This document shows positions 14,432 through 22,381 of a stretch of 22,528 bases of DNA, one piece after another. Below the pieces are notes generated by a model. That model was given only the letters and a program-made list of their open reading frames with translations, searched no databases and was not told where the DNA came from. The stretch lies in contig DHPY01000070.1 in the NCBI GenBank assembly GCA_002411015.1, forward strand, positions 17,491 through 40,018. The letters run 5' to 3'. This DNA comes from Armatimonadetes bacterium UBA5352 (GTDB lineage Bacteria; Armatimonadota; Zipacnadia; Zipacnadales; UBA5352). The first letter of the stretch is position 1, and each line of letters begins with the position of its first letter. A program made the position numbers and the translations under genes.

Positions 14432-15544
14432 ATGCGATGCCTGCCGGCGCTCATTGTCTTCTGCCTCGTAATGACCTTTGCGGCGCAGTCGCACGCGCAG
14501 GCGCCGCTGCAGCAGTGGTCCATCCAGGGGACGGCGCCTGTGCGCGTGACGCTGCCCGCCGCCAAGGCCCCCGCGACCGCGTGGGCGCGCAGCGCGGATG
14601 GCGCCTGGCTCGAACTGAGCCCTGAGTTCGCCGACGGGCGCGTGCAGATCACGCTCACTGCCGAGGCCATGCGCGATGGCGCCGCCCTGGTCGTGATCGA
14701 TCCGCCCGCGTGGCTGGCACTCGAAGACGCCGGCCCACCGACGGTCGTAGCCTTCACCATCGACGGCGCCGACGCCACCGGTACTCAGGCCACCGATCTT
14801 GGCTGGCTGGACGAGATACCCCAGGTACTGGTGCTGCGCGTGCGGGATGAGGACAACCGTCTCGACCGCGCCTCGGTGCAGGTGCGCACACCGGTCGGCG
14901 TCTTCCGGCCCGGAGACAGCGGCGTGACCTTCCGGCCCAGCGGCAGGCGTGGAGGCACCCTGACCGTCCGCCCGCGCGAGATCGCGGGGCTCGAGACGAT
15001 CACGCGCACCGCGGCCCACCTCATCGTGGACGACTACGCGATCGATCAGCAGGACACCCGCCGCAGCGTCTCCTGGGCGCTCTCACCGCGCATGAAGCTC
15101 GACGACGGCGCGCTGCTGATTGTGGACAGCGTGACCTCATCCGGCGGCTGGGAGGACTGGTCGGTGGTCGCCGACGGCGCCATCATGAACGAGGGTGACG
15201 GCACCACCGGGGGGAGGACCTGGCTCTCGGACAACAAGGAGGGCGAGCACTGGATGATCTGGCGCCTCCCGGAGGAGCGCATGGTCCGGGGCGTGAAGCT
15301 GGCGTGGCCCTGGTACGAAACCTGGCGGACATCGCGCAACTACGATGTGCAGGTGCTCGAGGGCGATGAGTGGGTCACGCGGGTGCAGGTGCGCGACCAG
15401 ACCGAGCAGCAGGTCACCGAGCACCTCTTCAAGGCGCCTGTGCGCACTGCGGGCATCCGGATCCTCCAGCAGCCGATGGGCGGGCAGATCGACCGCCAGG
15501 ACCTGATGTGGCTCTCTGAGGCGGAGGTGCTCTACGCGGAGTAG
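14432..15544 (+). CDS. Exported protein with C-terminal discoidin (F5/8 type C)-like domain
   Basis: Protein of 370 aa with a signal peptide (core LIVFCLVMTFAA, cleavage about residue 22, SHA|QA). The middle (about 25-230) is beta-rich and unrecognised. The C-terminal part (about 235-370) looks like a discoidin/F5-8C jelly-roll: WSVVADGAIMNEGDG, HWMIWRLPEERMVRGVKLAWPW, YDVQVLEGDEWVTRV and AGIRILQQPM. Such domains usually bind carbohydrates on surfaces. ATG 14432 has GGAGG 10 bases upstream. It diverges from the helical exported protein gene. Assignment of the C-terminal domain is moderate; the N-terminal function is unknown. Confidence 0.8.
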   Translation: MRCLPALIVFCLVMTFAAQSHAQAPLQQWSIQGTAPVRVTLPAAKAPATAWARSADGAWLELSPEFADGRVQITLTAEAMRDGAALVVIDPPAWLALEDAGPPTVVAFTIDGADATGTQATDLGWLDEIPQVLVLRVRDEDNRLDRASVQVRTPVGVFRPGDSGVTFRPSGRRGGTLTVRPREIAGLETITRTAAHLIVDDYAIDQQDTRRSVSWALSPRMKLDDGALLIVDSVTSSGGWEDWSVVADGAIMNEGDGTTGGRTWLSDNKEGEHWMIWRLPEERMVRGVKLAWPWYETWRTSRNYDVQVLEGDEWVTRVQVRDQTEQQVTEHLFKAPVRTAGIRILQQPMGGQIDRQDLMWLSEAEVLYAE

Positions 15545-15601
15545 TGGGGCGTGCACCCTCCCCCGGCCCCTCTCGGTTCCGGATAGGGAGGAAGACAACG
15601 A

Positions 15602-15651
15602 CCGCAGGCTGGAAGCCTGCGCCACGGGCTGTGCGGGCGGGGCGCCCGCAC
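15602..15651. repeat. Type A repeat (minus orientation) and type B repeat
   Basis: A copy at 15602-15625 is the reverse complement of the 13236 type, with core GCAGGC-TGGAA-GCCTGC. A type B copy at 15631-15651 has arms GTGCGGGCG and CGCCCGCAC with a GGG loop. The pair lies between convergent genes. Confidence 0.75.
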
Positions 15652-15678
15652 CACGATGGCTTCCGATGCCTACCGGGG

Positions 15679-15697
15679 GGCAGGCTTCCAGCCTGCC
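15679..15697 (+). repeat. Type A palindrome
   Basis: GGCAGGC and GCCTGCC form a perfect 7-bp stem around TTCCA. It is in the same convergent intergenic space as the preceding repeats. Confidence 0.7.
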
Positions 15698-15728
15698 GCC
15701 GCAAGCCGTCGTCGTGTCGTTTCGTAGC

Positions 15729-15747
15729 GACGGGCTTCCAGCCCGTC
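15729..15747 (+). repeat. Type A palindrome overlapping the flavodoxin stop codon
   Basis: GACGGGC and GCCCGTC form a perfect 7-bp stem around TTCCA. Its last two bases are part of the TGA stop (15746-15748) of the minus-strand flavodoxin-like gene, so the hairpin sits exactly at the gene end. Confidence 0.75.
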
Positions 15748-16276
15748 AATCGTGCTCGCGGAACAGCCGCTGGACTTCCATCGTCCATTCGCGTATCTCA
15801 TCCCAGTCGCGCAGGTCGTGCCGACCCGACGTGGGGCCGCCGCCGCGCCCGACTACCGACTTCATCACCATCCGCAGCACGAAGTTGTAGCGATCATAGT
15901 CAATCACGCCGCCGAACGCACCGATTGAGACCGGCTTCACGCTTGGCGCATACTCCGGCAGGGACTCGTTCATGATGCGGACAATCTCGGGCCGCTCGTC
16001 CGCGATGCCCGCAGCGCCGCTCATGTGAAAGTAGGCGACCGGGCGTGCCGCCAGCGCCTGCTCGTTCCGGGCGACGAATGCGCGCGCGGGCTTGAGCCAG
16101 TTCCCGGCCCAGACCGGCGAGCCGATGATACAGGCGTCGTAGCCTTCCGCGCTCTGTAGCTCGCGGCAGCGCGCCACATCGGCCTCGTCGCCGCCTTCGC
16201 GAAGCGTCGTCGCGATCGCCTCGGCGACCTCCGCGGTGCTCTTGTGGGCTGTCTCATACGCGACAAGGACCTTCAT
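15746..16276 (-). CDS. Flavodoxin-domain protein (HemG-like type)
   Basis: Single-domain flavodoxin-like protein of 176 aa, likely FMN-binding. Seen: N-terminal MKVLVAYETAHKSTAEVAEAIATTL, whose YETAHKSTAEV loop fits the FMN-phosphate site, followed by DACIIGSPVWAGNWLKPARAF for the second FMN loop. The size and the loop style match flavodoxin_5/HemG-like proteins, which in some bacteria oxidise protoporphyrinogen IX; no haem genes are nearby, so the substrate is open. ATG 16276 has GGAGG 8 bases upstream. It diverges from the 902-aa gene. Confidence 0.85.
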   Translation of the reverse strand: MKVLVAYETAHKSTAEVAEAIATTLREGGDEADVARCRELQSAEGYDACIIGSPVWAGNWLKPARAFVARNEQALAARPVAYFHMSGAAGIADERPEIVRIMNESLPEYAPSVKPVSIGAFGGVIDYDRYNFVLRMVMKSVVGRGGGPTSGRHDLRDWDEIREWTMEVQRLFREHD

Positions 16277-16380
16277 GTGGTTCGCCTCCAGATGGCTGGT
16301 GACGCGCTGTTCCGTGCCAAAGCAAAAGTACCCTTCACGCTCGGAGAACTCTGAAGAGCCGTTTCGGGAGGACCCATCCC

Positions 16381-19089
16381 ATGATGCGAACCATCATCCG
16401 GACTACTCTGCTCGCCGGACTTGTCCTCACCTTCTCCACGGGCGCCAACGCACAGGAGCCAAAGCGCTACCGCATCCCTCCGGAGATGATTCGCCCCGAG
16501 ATCGGCTTCGCCTACACCGCCGGGATGGACTTCGGAGAGGAAGGCGACAAGGGGAGCGGGAATAGCTCGCAACTGATGGTCTTCGAGGACGGCCGGCCGC
16601 TTGGCCCGCCACACGCCCTCCATGCGGACATCCGCGAGAAGGGCGAGGGCCGGTTCTCGCACTGGACTCGCGAGGGGCTGTACTTCTCGGCATCCGATAA
16701 CACCGATCCGCGCAGCAATGGCCGCACCTACGAGGTGGCTTCCACGAACCCCGACAGCATGCTTGGCGGCATGGGCGAGCAGCCGCGCACCGAGCACTCG
16801 CACGCTGAGGAGATCAGCTCCTCCGCACGCGAGTACGCCATCGAGATGGGCGGCACGCTCGACATGGAGAACACGCTCACGGTGGCCTCCGGCAACTACC
16901 AGGTGGCGTTCCAGCCGAACCTGCAGCTCACGATCGAGAACACAGGCGACACGGCCGTCGTGAACCCGCGGCTGGTCATCAACGATCGCGGCAACTGGTA
17001 CACCTTCGACAGCCTGCTCGAGGAGTTCACACGCGGCGCGCAGAGCGATCAGGACAAGGCCTACCTGATCTGGGAGAACATGCGCCGGAACCTCTACCAC
17101 GAGACGCCGCTGTTTGTGGACGACGAGCCACACGACCCGGTACGGCTGATGAACATCTTCGGCTTCAACCTCTGCGATGACGCCGGGAACTCCGGCTGCT
17201 CGCTCTACCAGCACGGCGGCTTCCCGGGCTCAAAGAACCGCGCGCTCTACGGGCACGTCCAGTGCGAGCCGCTGGTCAACGGCGCCTTCCAGTTCATGGA
17301 CATAGACATGGACGCGTTCTACCTCGACCGCGAGAACGAGATCCCGGTCTCGGGCAACGCCTGCGCGCGCGACCACGACCTCGTGCGCCGCGAACTGAAC
17401 TACGGGCCGGTGGTGGGGCAGTTCAACCCGAGTGAGTCGGTCGCGGCGCTCTTCGGGCCCGATGACACGATGCACGATGCGGCCGTGCGCGGCCATGAGA
17501 TTGCCTACACGCTCCGCCCGGGCGAGCGCGTCGAGTTCCGGTGGGACAACATCGGCAAGACCGCCTCGGGCGATGCCGATCACAACACGCGGCCGAAGTA
17601 CTTCGGGAACTCGAAGTTCGTCTACGAGCCGCGCCTTAACCTCGCGCGCGTCGCGGAGGATGCCGAGAGTTCGGCCGACATCGCCGAGCTCGGCGAGGCG
17701 CTCGCGGCCACCTCGCAGCGCGGTGAGATCGTCTACCGCGTCACGGTCCCGTACGTGATCGTCGGCGGCACCGTGAACGCCACCTTCGAGGGCGCCGAGC
17801 CCACCGACAGCTACGCGATCTCATTCTCGCGCGATGGCGAGCACTGGCAGGAGCTGTGGTCGGCCAATGGCGCCGCGCAGTACACCGCCGAGGTGCCGCT
17901 GGACGAGCACCTCGATCTCTACACCGCCCCGGCGGAGTATGAGTACTTCGTGCGCGTGGAGCTCAGCTCCGCCGCCGAGCGCAGCGCCCGGCTGGAGGCG
18001 CTGCGGATCGCCACCGATGTGATGGCCGCGCCGCAGTCGCTCCCGCGGCTGAGGCTCGGCACCAACCGCTGCGTCTACACCGACGCCACCGAGGGCCCGC
18101 ACAGCGTGCGCATCACCCACCAGTGGCAGGAGACCGACGCGATCACGCCGCTCGCGCCGCCCGTGATGACGTACCCGGCGGCTGGCGCGGAGGTGCGCGA
18201 CTCGATCCTCACTTACACCTGGGAGCCGGTGGGGGCCGCCGCGCGCTACCACCTGCAGGTCTCACGCCGCCTGGATTTCGCCTGGCCCTACCGCACGAGC
18301 CTCGACGTGGTCATCCCGACCACCAGCTACCTCGTGCCGGAGCCCTTCACCGGGATCTACTCGCCGGGCGTGACCTACTACTGGCGCGTGCGCACACAGG
18401 ACCGCTGGGGCGCCTACGGCCCGTGGAGCGAGCCCCGCAGCTTCACCTGGCAGGGGCCACGAGTGCCGGTCAACGTGCGCCTCGAGTTCGACGGGCAGGT
18501 CGGCATGCTGCGCTGGGAGCCGAACCCTGGCATCGGCACCGCGCCTGTGCGCTACGAGGTCCATGGCTCCGACGAGAAGGGCTTCACCGCCCGGCGCACC
18601 GTGCACAACTCCTACACGCGCGGCGAGGCGCCTGCCACGCTCATCGGCGAGACCACCGGGACTTCGATGGTCGTCATCGCGCCGGACGCTACCGCGCCGA
18701 ACACCAACAGCGTCTACTACCGCGTGGTGGCGATCGACGACGCCGGCACCATGAGCGGGAACTCCGACTACGCCGAGGCGCCGCACCCGTTCATCATCAG
18801 CACGCCCGTGACACAGGCCCGCGTGGGCGAGGAGTACCGCTACGAGCCACGCAGCCTCCGCTCGCTCGGCGACGTACAGCATCACTACGAGGCGCCCGGC
18901 AACCAGTTCTGGGACATCGAGCAGAACGCCTTCGCGCTCGCCGAGGGGCCGGAGTGGCTGACGATCGACCCGGCGACCGGCGTCCTCACCGGCACGCCCC
19001 CCGCGGCAGGGACCTTCGCGGTGAGGATCGCCGTGACGAACCAGTTCGCTGGCCACGCTGAGCAGGCGTTCGAGGTGACGGTGCGATAG
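16381..19089 (+). CDS. Large exported transglutaminase-like protein with Fn3/Ig-like domains
   Basis: Exported protein of 902 aa. Seen: a signal peptide (core TTLLAGLVLTFSTGANA, cleavage about residue 24), then an N-terminal region unlike anything I recognise. A transglutaminase/protease-like core follows at about 225-330: DKAYLIWENMRRN, HDPVRLMNIFGFNLCDDAGNS with putative Cys265, YGHVQCEPLVNG with His292, and FMDIDMDAFY with an Asp at 307-311. This is the Cys-His-Asp order of the fold. The C-terminal half has two fibronectin-III-like domains (about 590-690 and 693-803; YYWRVRTQDRWGAYGPWSEP and YYRVVAIDDAGTMSGNSDY) and a terminal Ig/He_PIG-like domain (about 804-902; LTIDPATGVLTGTPPAAG). ATG 16381 has GGGAGG 9 bases upstream. 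Enzyme activity is inferred from motif order only. There is no C-terminal anchor, so it may be released or bound by its domains. Confidence 0.85.
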   Translation: MMRTIIRTTLLAGLVLTFSTGANAQEPKRYRIPPEMIRPEIGFAYTAGMDFGEEGDKGSGNSSQLMVFEDGRPLGPPHALHADIREKGEGRFSHWTREGLYFSASDNTDPRSNGRTYEVASTNPDSMLGGMGEQPRTEHSHAEEISSSAREYAIEMGGTLDMENTLTVASGNYQVAFQPNLQLTIENTGDTAVVNPRLVINDRGNWYTFDSLLEEFTRGAQSDQDKAYLIWENMRRNLYHETPLFVDDEPHDPVRLMNIFGFNLCDDAGNSGCSLYQHGGFPGSKNRALYGHVQCEPLVNGAFQFMDIDMDAFYLDRENEIPVSGNACARDHDLVRRELNYGPVVGQFNPSESVAALFGPDDTMHDAAVRGHEIAYTLRPGERVEFRWDNIGKTASGDADHNTRPKYFGNSKFVYEPRLNLARVAEDAESSADIAELGEALAATSQRGEIVYRVTVPYVIVGGTVNATFEGAEPTDSYAISFSRDGEHWQELWSANGAAQYTAEVPLDEHLDLYTAPAEYEYFVRVELSSAAERSARLEALRIATDVMAAPQSLPRLRLGTNRCVYTDATEGPHSVRITHQWQETDAITPLAPPVMTYPAAGAEVRDSILTYTWEPVGAAARYHLQVSRRLDFAWPYRTSLDVVIPTTSYLVPEPFTGIYSPGVTYYWRVRTQDRWGAYGPWSEPRSFTWQGPRVPVNVRLEFDGQVGMLRWEPNPGIGTAPVRYEVHGSDEKGFTARRTVHNSYTRGEAPATLIGETTGTSMVVIAPDATAPNTNSVYYRVVAIDDAGTMSGNSDYAEAPHPFIISTPVTQARVGEEYRYEPRSLRSLGDVQHHYEAPGNQFWDIEQNAFALAEGPEWLTIDPATGVLTGTPPAAGTFAVRIAVTNQFAGHAEQAFEVTVR

Positions 19090-19121
19090 CGGGGCATGAC
19101 AGCGGCTGTCTGAGAACGCAC

Positions 19122-19153
19122 GCGGCGGCATGGATCGCTCTCCATGCCGCCGC
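19122..19153. terminator. Strong hairpin between convergent genes (likely bidirectional terminator)
   Basis: A perfect 13-bp stem, GCGGCGGCATGGA at 19122-19134 with its complement at 19141-19153, and a 6-base loop. It sits between the 902-aa gene (ends 19089) and the oxidoreductase gene (ends 19176). There is no T-tract, so the assignment rests on position and stem strength. Confidence 0.6.
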
Positions 19154-19175
19154 TCCACATCAGATCGCGCCGGTC

Positions 19176-20210
19176 CTACAGCCCTGCCGGCATGATCTCC
19201 GCAAGCTCCACGGGGGCGTTCCCGCGCTTGACCGACTCGTAGCCCGCGAGCGAGATCGCCAGCGACTTCACGCCCTCCTCGTAGGGGATCGTCGCCTCGC
19301 CCTTGCCCGCGACCGCGTCGGTGAACTCCACGAGGACCGCGTCGTACCAATCGGCGGGCGCCTGCTCCGACACGTCGCCGTCCTCGTTGGTGTAGTTCAC
19401 GTTCGGGCCATCGATCGTCACCATCGCGCCTTCGGCGATGACCTTGAAGCCGTTATCCCACTTGACCTGCGGCACCAGGCTGCACGAGAGCGTGCCCATC
19501 GCGCCGGACTCGTACTCGAGGATCAGCGCGGTGGTGTCCGGGATCTCGAAGCCCTCCTTGTGCGCGACGAGGCCCTTCGGCTCCTCGTAGCCCTCCGGCA
19601 CCGACCAGTCGTGCACGGTGGAGGTCTTGCCGATGACGCTCTTCACGTCGCCGGCGAGGAAGCGGCCGAGGTCAAGCATGTGCGTGGCCTGCTCGACAAG
19701 CTGCCCGCCGCCAAGCTCCATCTTCGTCCACCAGCCCTTGTTCGGGAGGCCGGGCATGTAGTAGTGCGCCTGGACCATCGCGATCGCGCGCGTTGAGAGA
19801 ATCTGCTGCGCCTTGATGATCGGCTCCGACTTGCGGAACATGTAGCCGACCTGCGTGATGACGCCCGAATCGCGCACAGCCTTCAGCACGCGGCCCGCCA
19901 GCTCCATGCTCACCGCGACCGGCTTCTCCACGAAGAAGTGGATGCCGCGCTCGCAGGCGGCCTCCTCGATATCCCCGTGCGCGAAGGGCGGGGTGCAGAT
20001 CACGATCGCATCGAGTTCCTCGCTGTCGAGCATCTGCACCACGTCGGTATATGAGCCGCCGCTGGCGCCATACTTCTCCGCGGCCTGCTGCGCGAGGTTC
20101 ATGACGACGTCGCAGGTTGCCACGATCTCCATGTCATCGCGCTTCTGCGCGCAGGTAAGGTGGCGGTTGGCGATCCCGCCGGTCCCGACGAATCCAAGTC
20201 GAACAGCCAT
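19176..20210 (-). CDS. Gfo/Idh/MocA-family oxidoreductase
   Basis: NAD(P)-dependent dehydrogenase of 344 aa. Seen: MAVRLGFVGTGGIANRHL (GxGGxxxxH nucleotide-binding start), FFVEKPVAV with EKP at 95-97, and GGGQLVEQATHMLDLGRFL with the probable catalytic His. An in-frame ATG at 20231 exists, but ATG 20210 has GAGGGAG 9 bases upstream and begins at the conserved fold, so it is preferred. Two genes of the same strand (unknown protein, amidohydrolase) lie upstream. The substrate is not evident; sugars, inositols and similar polyols are typical. Confidence 0.92.
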   Translation of the reverse strand: MAVRLGFVGTGGIANRHLTCAQKRDDMEIVATCDVVMNLAQQAAEKYGASGGSYTDVVQMLDSEELDAIVICTPPFAHGDIEEAACERGIHFFVEKPVAVSMELAGRVLKAVRDSGVITQVGYMFRKSEPIIKAQQILSTRAIAMVQAHYYMPGLPNKGWWTKMELGGGQLVEQATHMLDLGRFLAGDVKSVIGKTSTVHDWSVPEGYEEPKGLVAHKEGFEIPDTTALILEYESGAMGTLSCSLVPQVKWDNGFKVIAEGAMVTIDGPNVNYTNEDGDVSEQAPADWYDAVLVEFTDAVAGKGEATIPYEEGVKSLAISLAGYESVKRGNAPVELAEIMPAGL

Positions 20211-20327
20211 CTCGTCCATCTCCCTCTTCACGTGTGTGCGATCAGATGACGTGTGCTTCCCCGGATGGCGTGGGCGGACCTTCCGTGCCGTTCCGTTCTG
20301 GAGCGGCCGCCCGAGCGCAGCGAGGGT

Positions 20328-20356
20328 GACGCGTCCGCGTCGTTTGCGGAGGCGTC
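20328..20356. repeat. Imperfect hairpin overlapping a stop codon
   Basis: GACGCGTCCGC and GCGGAGGCGTC pair with one mismatch around a 7-base loop. It overlaps the stop codon at 20355-20357 of the minus-strand unknown protein gene, again placing an inverted repeat at a gene end. It may act as a terminator, though without a T-tract. Confidence 0.45.
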
Positions 20357-21059
20357 AGGCGCTGCCCCGGCCGTGCTGTTCGTCCTGCGACCAGTCCCTC
20401 GGGCCCTTCACCTCGCGGTAGGCCTCGAGCACCGCGAGCGCCGCGGCCTTGTGCTCGCGCAGGCGCGCCTCCTGCCGCGAGGCCACGTCGCGAACCTGCT
20501 CTGCAAGCGCGTTCAGCCGCTCCACATCGCTCGTCTCGCCGGCCTCCAGCAGCCGCTCAAGCTCGGCAAGGCCGTCGTCCGACGGCGCGCGGCCCACGAT
20601 CTCGATCGCCTGAAGCTGCGTGATGATCTCGCTCAGCCGGTCCGCAAACTGCGTGTACTCCCGCTGGCGGCGGTACATGCGGCCGATCATGTGGCGGATG
20701 TCATCGAAGAGCCGGTCGATGTTCCCGCGCTCCTCCGAGAGCTTCTCCGGCCCCGCGGCCACGTGCACCTTGAGTTCATCCACCGAGGAGCAGACATCGT
20801 AGTACTTGGTGTTCCGGCGCTCGCCGGAGGGGTCGATGACCGGATCACCCGCCGACCACGGTCGCCCCTCACCCGCCCAGCGCACCTGCGGCAGCACCAT
20901 CGAGCCGCCGTCCTCGTAGAGCAGCAGCGGCGGCGCATCCGCGTCGGGATGGATGATGCTCGCGCGGCCCTTCACGACCTGGTCGAGCACCCAGCGCCGA
21001 TGCGGATCCGGCGGCAGCCACTCGCCCCAACGCTCAATGATCTCGCTTTCGCGATCCAT
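20355..21059 (-). CDS. Conserved-looking protein of unknown function, helical C-terminus
   Basis: Protein of 234 aa that I do not recognise. Seen: a soluble, acidic sequence without signal peptide or membrane segment. The N-terminal half (about 1-100) has ERWGEWLPPDPHRRWVLDQVV and VLPQVRWAGEGRPW, suggesting a small mixed fold. The C-terminal half (about 110-225) is strongly helical, with heptad-like leucines in DRLSEIITQLQAIEI and ERLNALAEQVRDVASRQEARL, so a coiled coil is likely. ATG 21059 has GGAGA 9 bases upstream. The frame stays open far upstream, to 21920, but that part lies antisense-like within the amidohydrolase gene region on the same strand and lacks coding character. It sits between the oxidoreductase and amidohydrolase genes. 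Confidence 0.7.
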   Translation of the reverse strand: MDRESEIIERWGEWLPPDPHRRWVLDQVVKGRASIIHPDADAPPLLLYEDGGSMVLPQVRWAGEGRPWSAGDPVIDPSGERRNTKYYDVCSSVDELKVHVAAGPEKLSEERGNIDRLFDDIRHMIGRMYRRQREYTQFADRLSEIITQLQAIEIVGRAPSDDGLAELERLLEAGETSDVERLNALAEQVRDVASRQEARLREHKAAALAVLEAYREVKGPRDWSQDEQHGRGSA

Positions 21060-21193
21060 ACTGCGATCTCTCCATTCATCTCGGTAGCCAGACGCGCCAA
21101 CGGGAGTGCATGCGCCGTGCGGAGGGGCCGCCTGAGCCCCCGCATGCCGTCTATACGGGGGCGAAGCCGGCCCGCGCACCATCTGGCGGCGGA

Positions 21194-22075
21194 TCAGCCC
21201 TCCACATTCAGCCCCAGCAACTCCGTCGCGTTCCGCCACTCGATCTTCGCCAGCGCTTCCTCCGAGAGCTCCCGGTTGTCGCGCACATCGCGCATGAAGC
21301 TCACCGTCATGTAGACATCGTTCACGTCGCTGCGCCTGCACGAGTCTGTCCCGAACATCAGTCGGCCCTGGAACTCGTCGAGGAACTCGATGCCGAACTG
21401 CGGGTCGCGCGTCAGCGCCGTATGGCCGCTGCCCGCGGAGACGTCCGCCCACAGATTCGGGTACCTGCGCATGAGCCTCGGCACCGCGCCGCCGGGGGCC
21501 ACCGGTCCGCTCGGGTAGCAGGAGCGGTTGCCGCGCGGCACCTCGCCGGAGATCTCCGCCCAGAACGTCGGCCCGTGGCCGATGAAGACCGTCTCCGGGC
21601 ACTGCTGCAGCGCCCGCTCCAGCCGCGGAAGGCCGAAGTGATCGCGCAGGCCGTAGCCGTCCGCTCGATCCTGCATGTCGAACAGCACCGGCAGGCCGAA
21701 CGCGCCCGCCTGGTGGTAGAGGTTCATGCAGCGCGGATCGTCGAACTCCATCTTCGGCAGCAGCTCCCCGAGGCCCCTGCAGCCGCGCGCGACATACTCC
21801 TCCAGCAAGTGGCTGAAGTCCTGGCTCGCGCGGTTGCCGTAGCGGGGGTCGATCAGGCAGAATGGGATCAGCCGGTCCGGATAGTGCGCGCAGGCGGCGA
21901 TTACGTCCTCGGTGTTGCACTCGAGATACGCGCCCTCCGGGTGCTCGCTCAGGGGGAGGATGCAGGTCGCATCGATGCCCCAGGCGTCCATCTTCGCGAT
22001 CAGGTTCGTGACATCAACGAACTCGCTCCGGTCGGGCAGGACCCGGCCGATATGCCCGTGGACATCAATCAGCAT
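21194..22075 (-). CDS. Amidohydrolase-family metal-dependent hydrolase
   Basis: TIM-barrel hydrolase of the amidohydrolase-2 family, 293 aa. Seen: N-terminal MLIDVHGHIG with metal ligands His6 and His8, PDRLIPFCLIDPRYG, VLFDMQD for the middle strands, FIGHGPTFWAEI with a later His, and MFGTDSCR with the Asp of the last strand. Family members include decarboxylases and lactonases, and the lack of close hallmarks prevents a substrate call. ATG 22075 has GGAGG 7 bases upstream. It is the first of three same-strand genes that end with the oxidoreductase at 19176, but gaps of 134 and 144 bases leave the operon uncertain. Confidence 0.9.
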   Translation of the reverse strand: MLIDVHGHIGRVLPDRSEFVDVTNLIAKMDAWGIDATCILPLSEHPEGAYLECNTEDVIAACAHYPDRLIPFCLIDPRYGNRASQDFSHLLEEYVARGCRGLGELLPKMEFDDPRCMNLYHQAGAFGLPVLFDMQDRADGYGLRDHFGLPRLERALQQCPETVFIGHGPTFWAEISGEVPRGNRSCYPSGPVAPGGAVPRLMRRYPNLWADVSAGSGHTALTRDPQFGIEFLDEFQGRLMFGTDSCRRSDVNDVYMTVSFMRDVRDNRELSEEALAKIEWRNATELLGLNVEG

Positions 22076-22163
22076 GACAGCTTCCTCCTTCGCGGCTTCA
22101 CGCGCCGGTCGCGTTCTTCGCCCGGGGAGGAAGCCTTACCTGCCCCATCAGGATGATGTGCGG

Positions 22164-22185
22164 GTGCGGGCGCCCCCGCCCGCAC
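22164..22185. repeat. Type B palindromic repeat
   Basis: Arms GTGCGGGCG and CGCCCGCAC form a perfect 9-bp stem with a CCCC loop. It is the fourth copy of this family in the window. Confidence 0.7.
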
Positions 22186-22353
22186 AGATCGGAGAAGACT
22201 TCCCGCCTCCCGTGGCGAAGCTGTCCACGCTCCGCAATCCTGCATTCCCGGGTGAGCATGATGCGTCGCCTGTGCATCGTCGTGACGCTGCTCTCGTGCG
22301 AGGCGCCGAGGTGACACGGCAGAGGCGCTGAGAGCCTCCGGGCCGTGAACGGC

Positions 22354-22381
22354 GGTGAAGGGTGAGGGGTGAAGGGTGAAT
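22354..22381 (+). repeat. Four tandem 7-base units (GGTGAAG)
   Basis: GGTGAAG, GGTGAGG, GGTGAAG and GGTGAAT follow one another without gaps. This is a simple-sequence tract in non-coding DNA. Confidence 0.75.

Noticed and set aside
14248..14778. Extension of the helical exported protein frame upstream to 14778
   Set aside because: It runs antisense to the discoidin-like gene and through its start region, while ATG 14247 has a ribosome binding site, signal peptide and promoter.
13236..15747. Small protein genes over the type A and B repeats
   Set aside because: Open frames here arise from GC-rich palindromes, lack ribosome binding sites, and the repeats occur in both orientations.
18123..19061. 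Plus-strand open frame inside the transglutaminase-like gene
   Set aside because: It is a shifted frame of a well-supported coding sequence, rich in Arg and Ala, with no recognisable domain.
21060..21920. N-terminal extension of the unknown protein frame reaching 21920
   Set aside because: It overlaps the amidohydrolase gene on the same strand in another frame, is Arg/Pro/Gly-rich and unlike a protein; the ribosome binding site supports ATG 21059.
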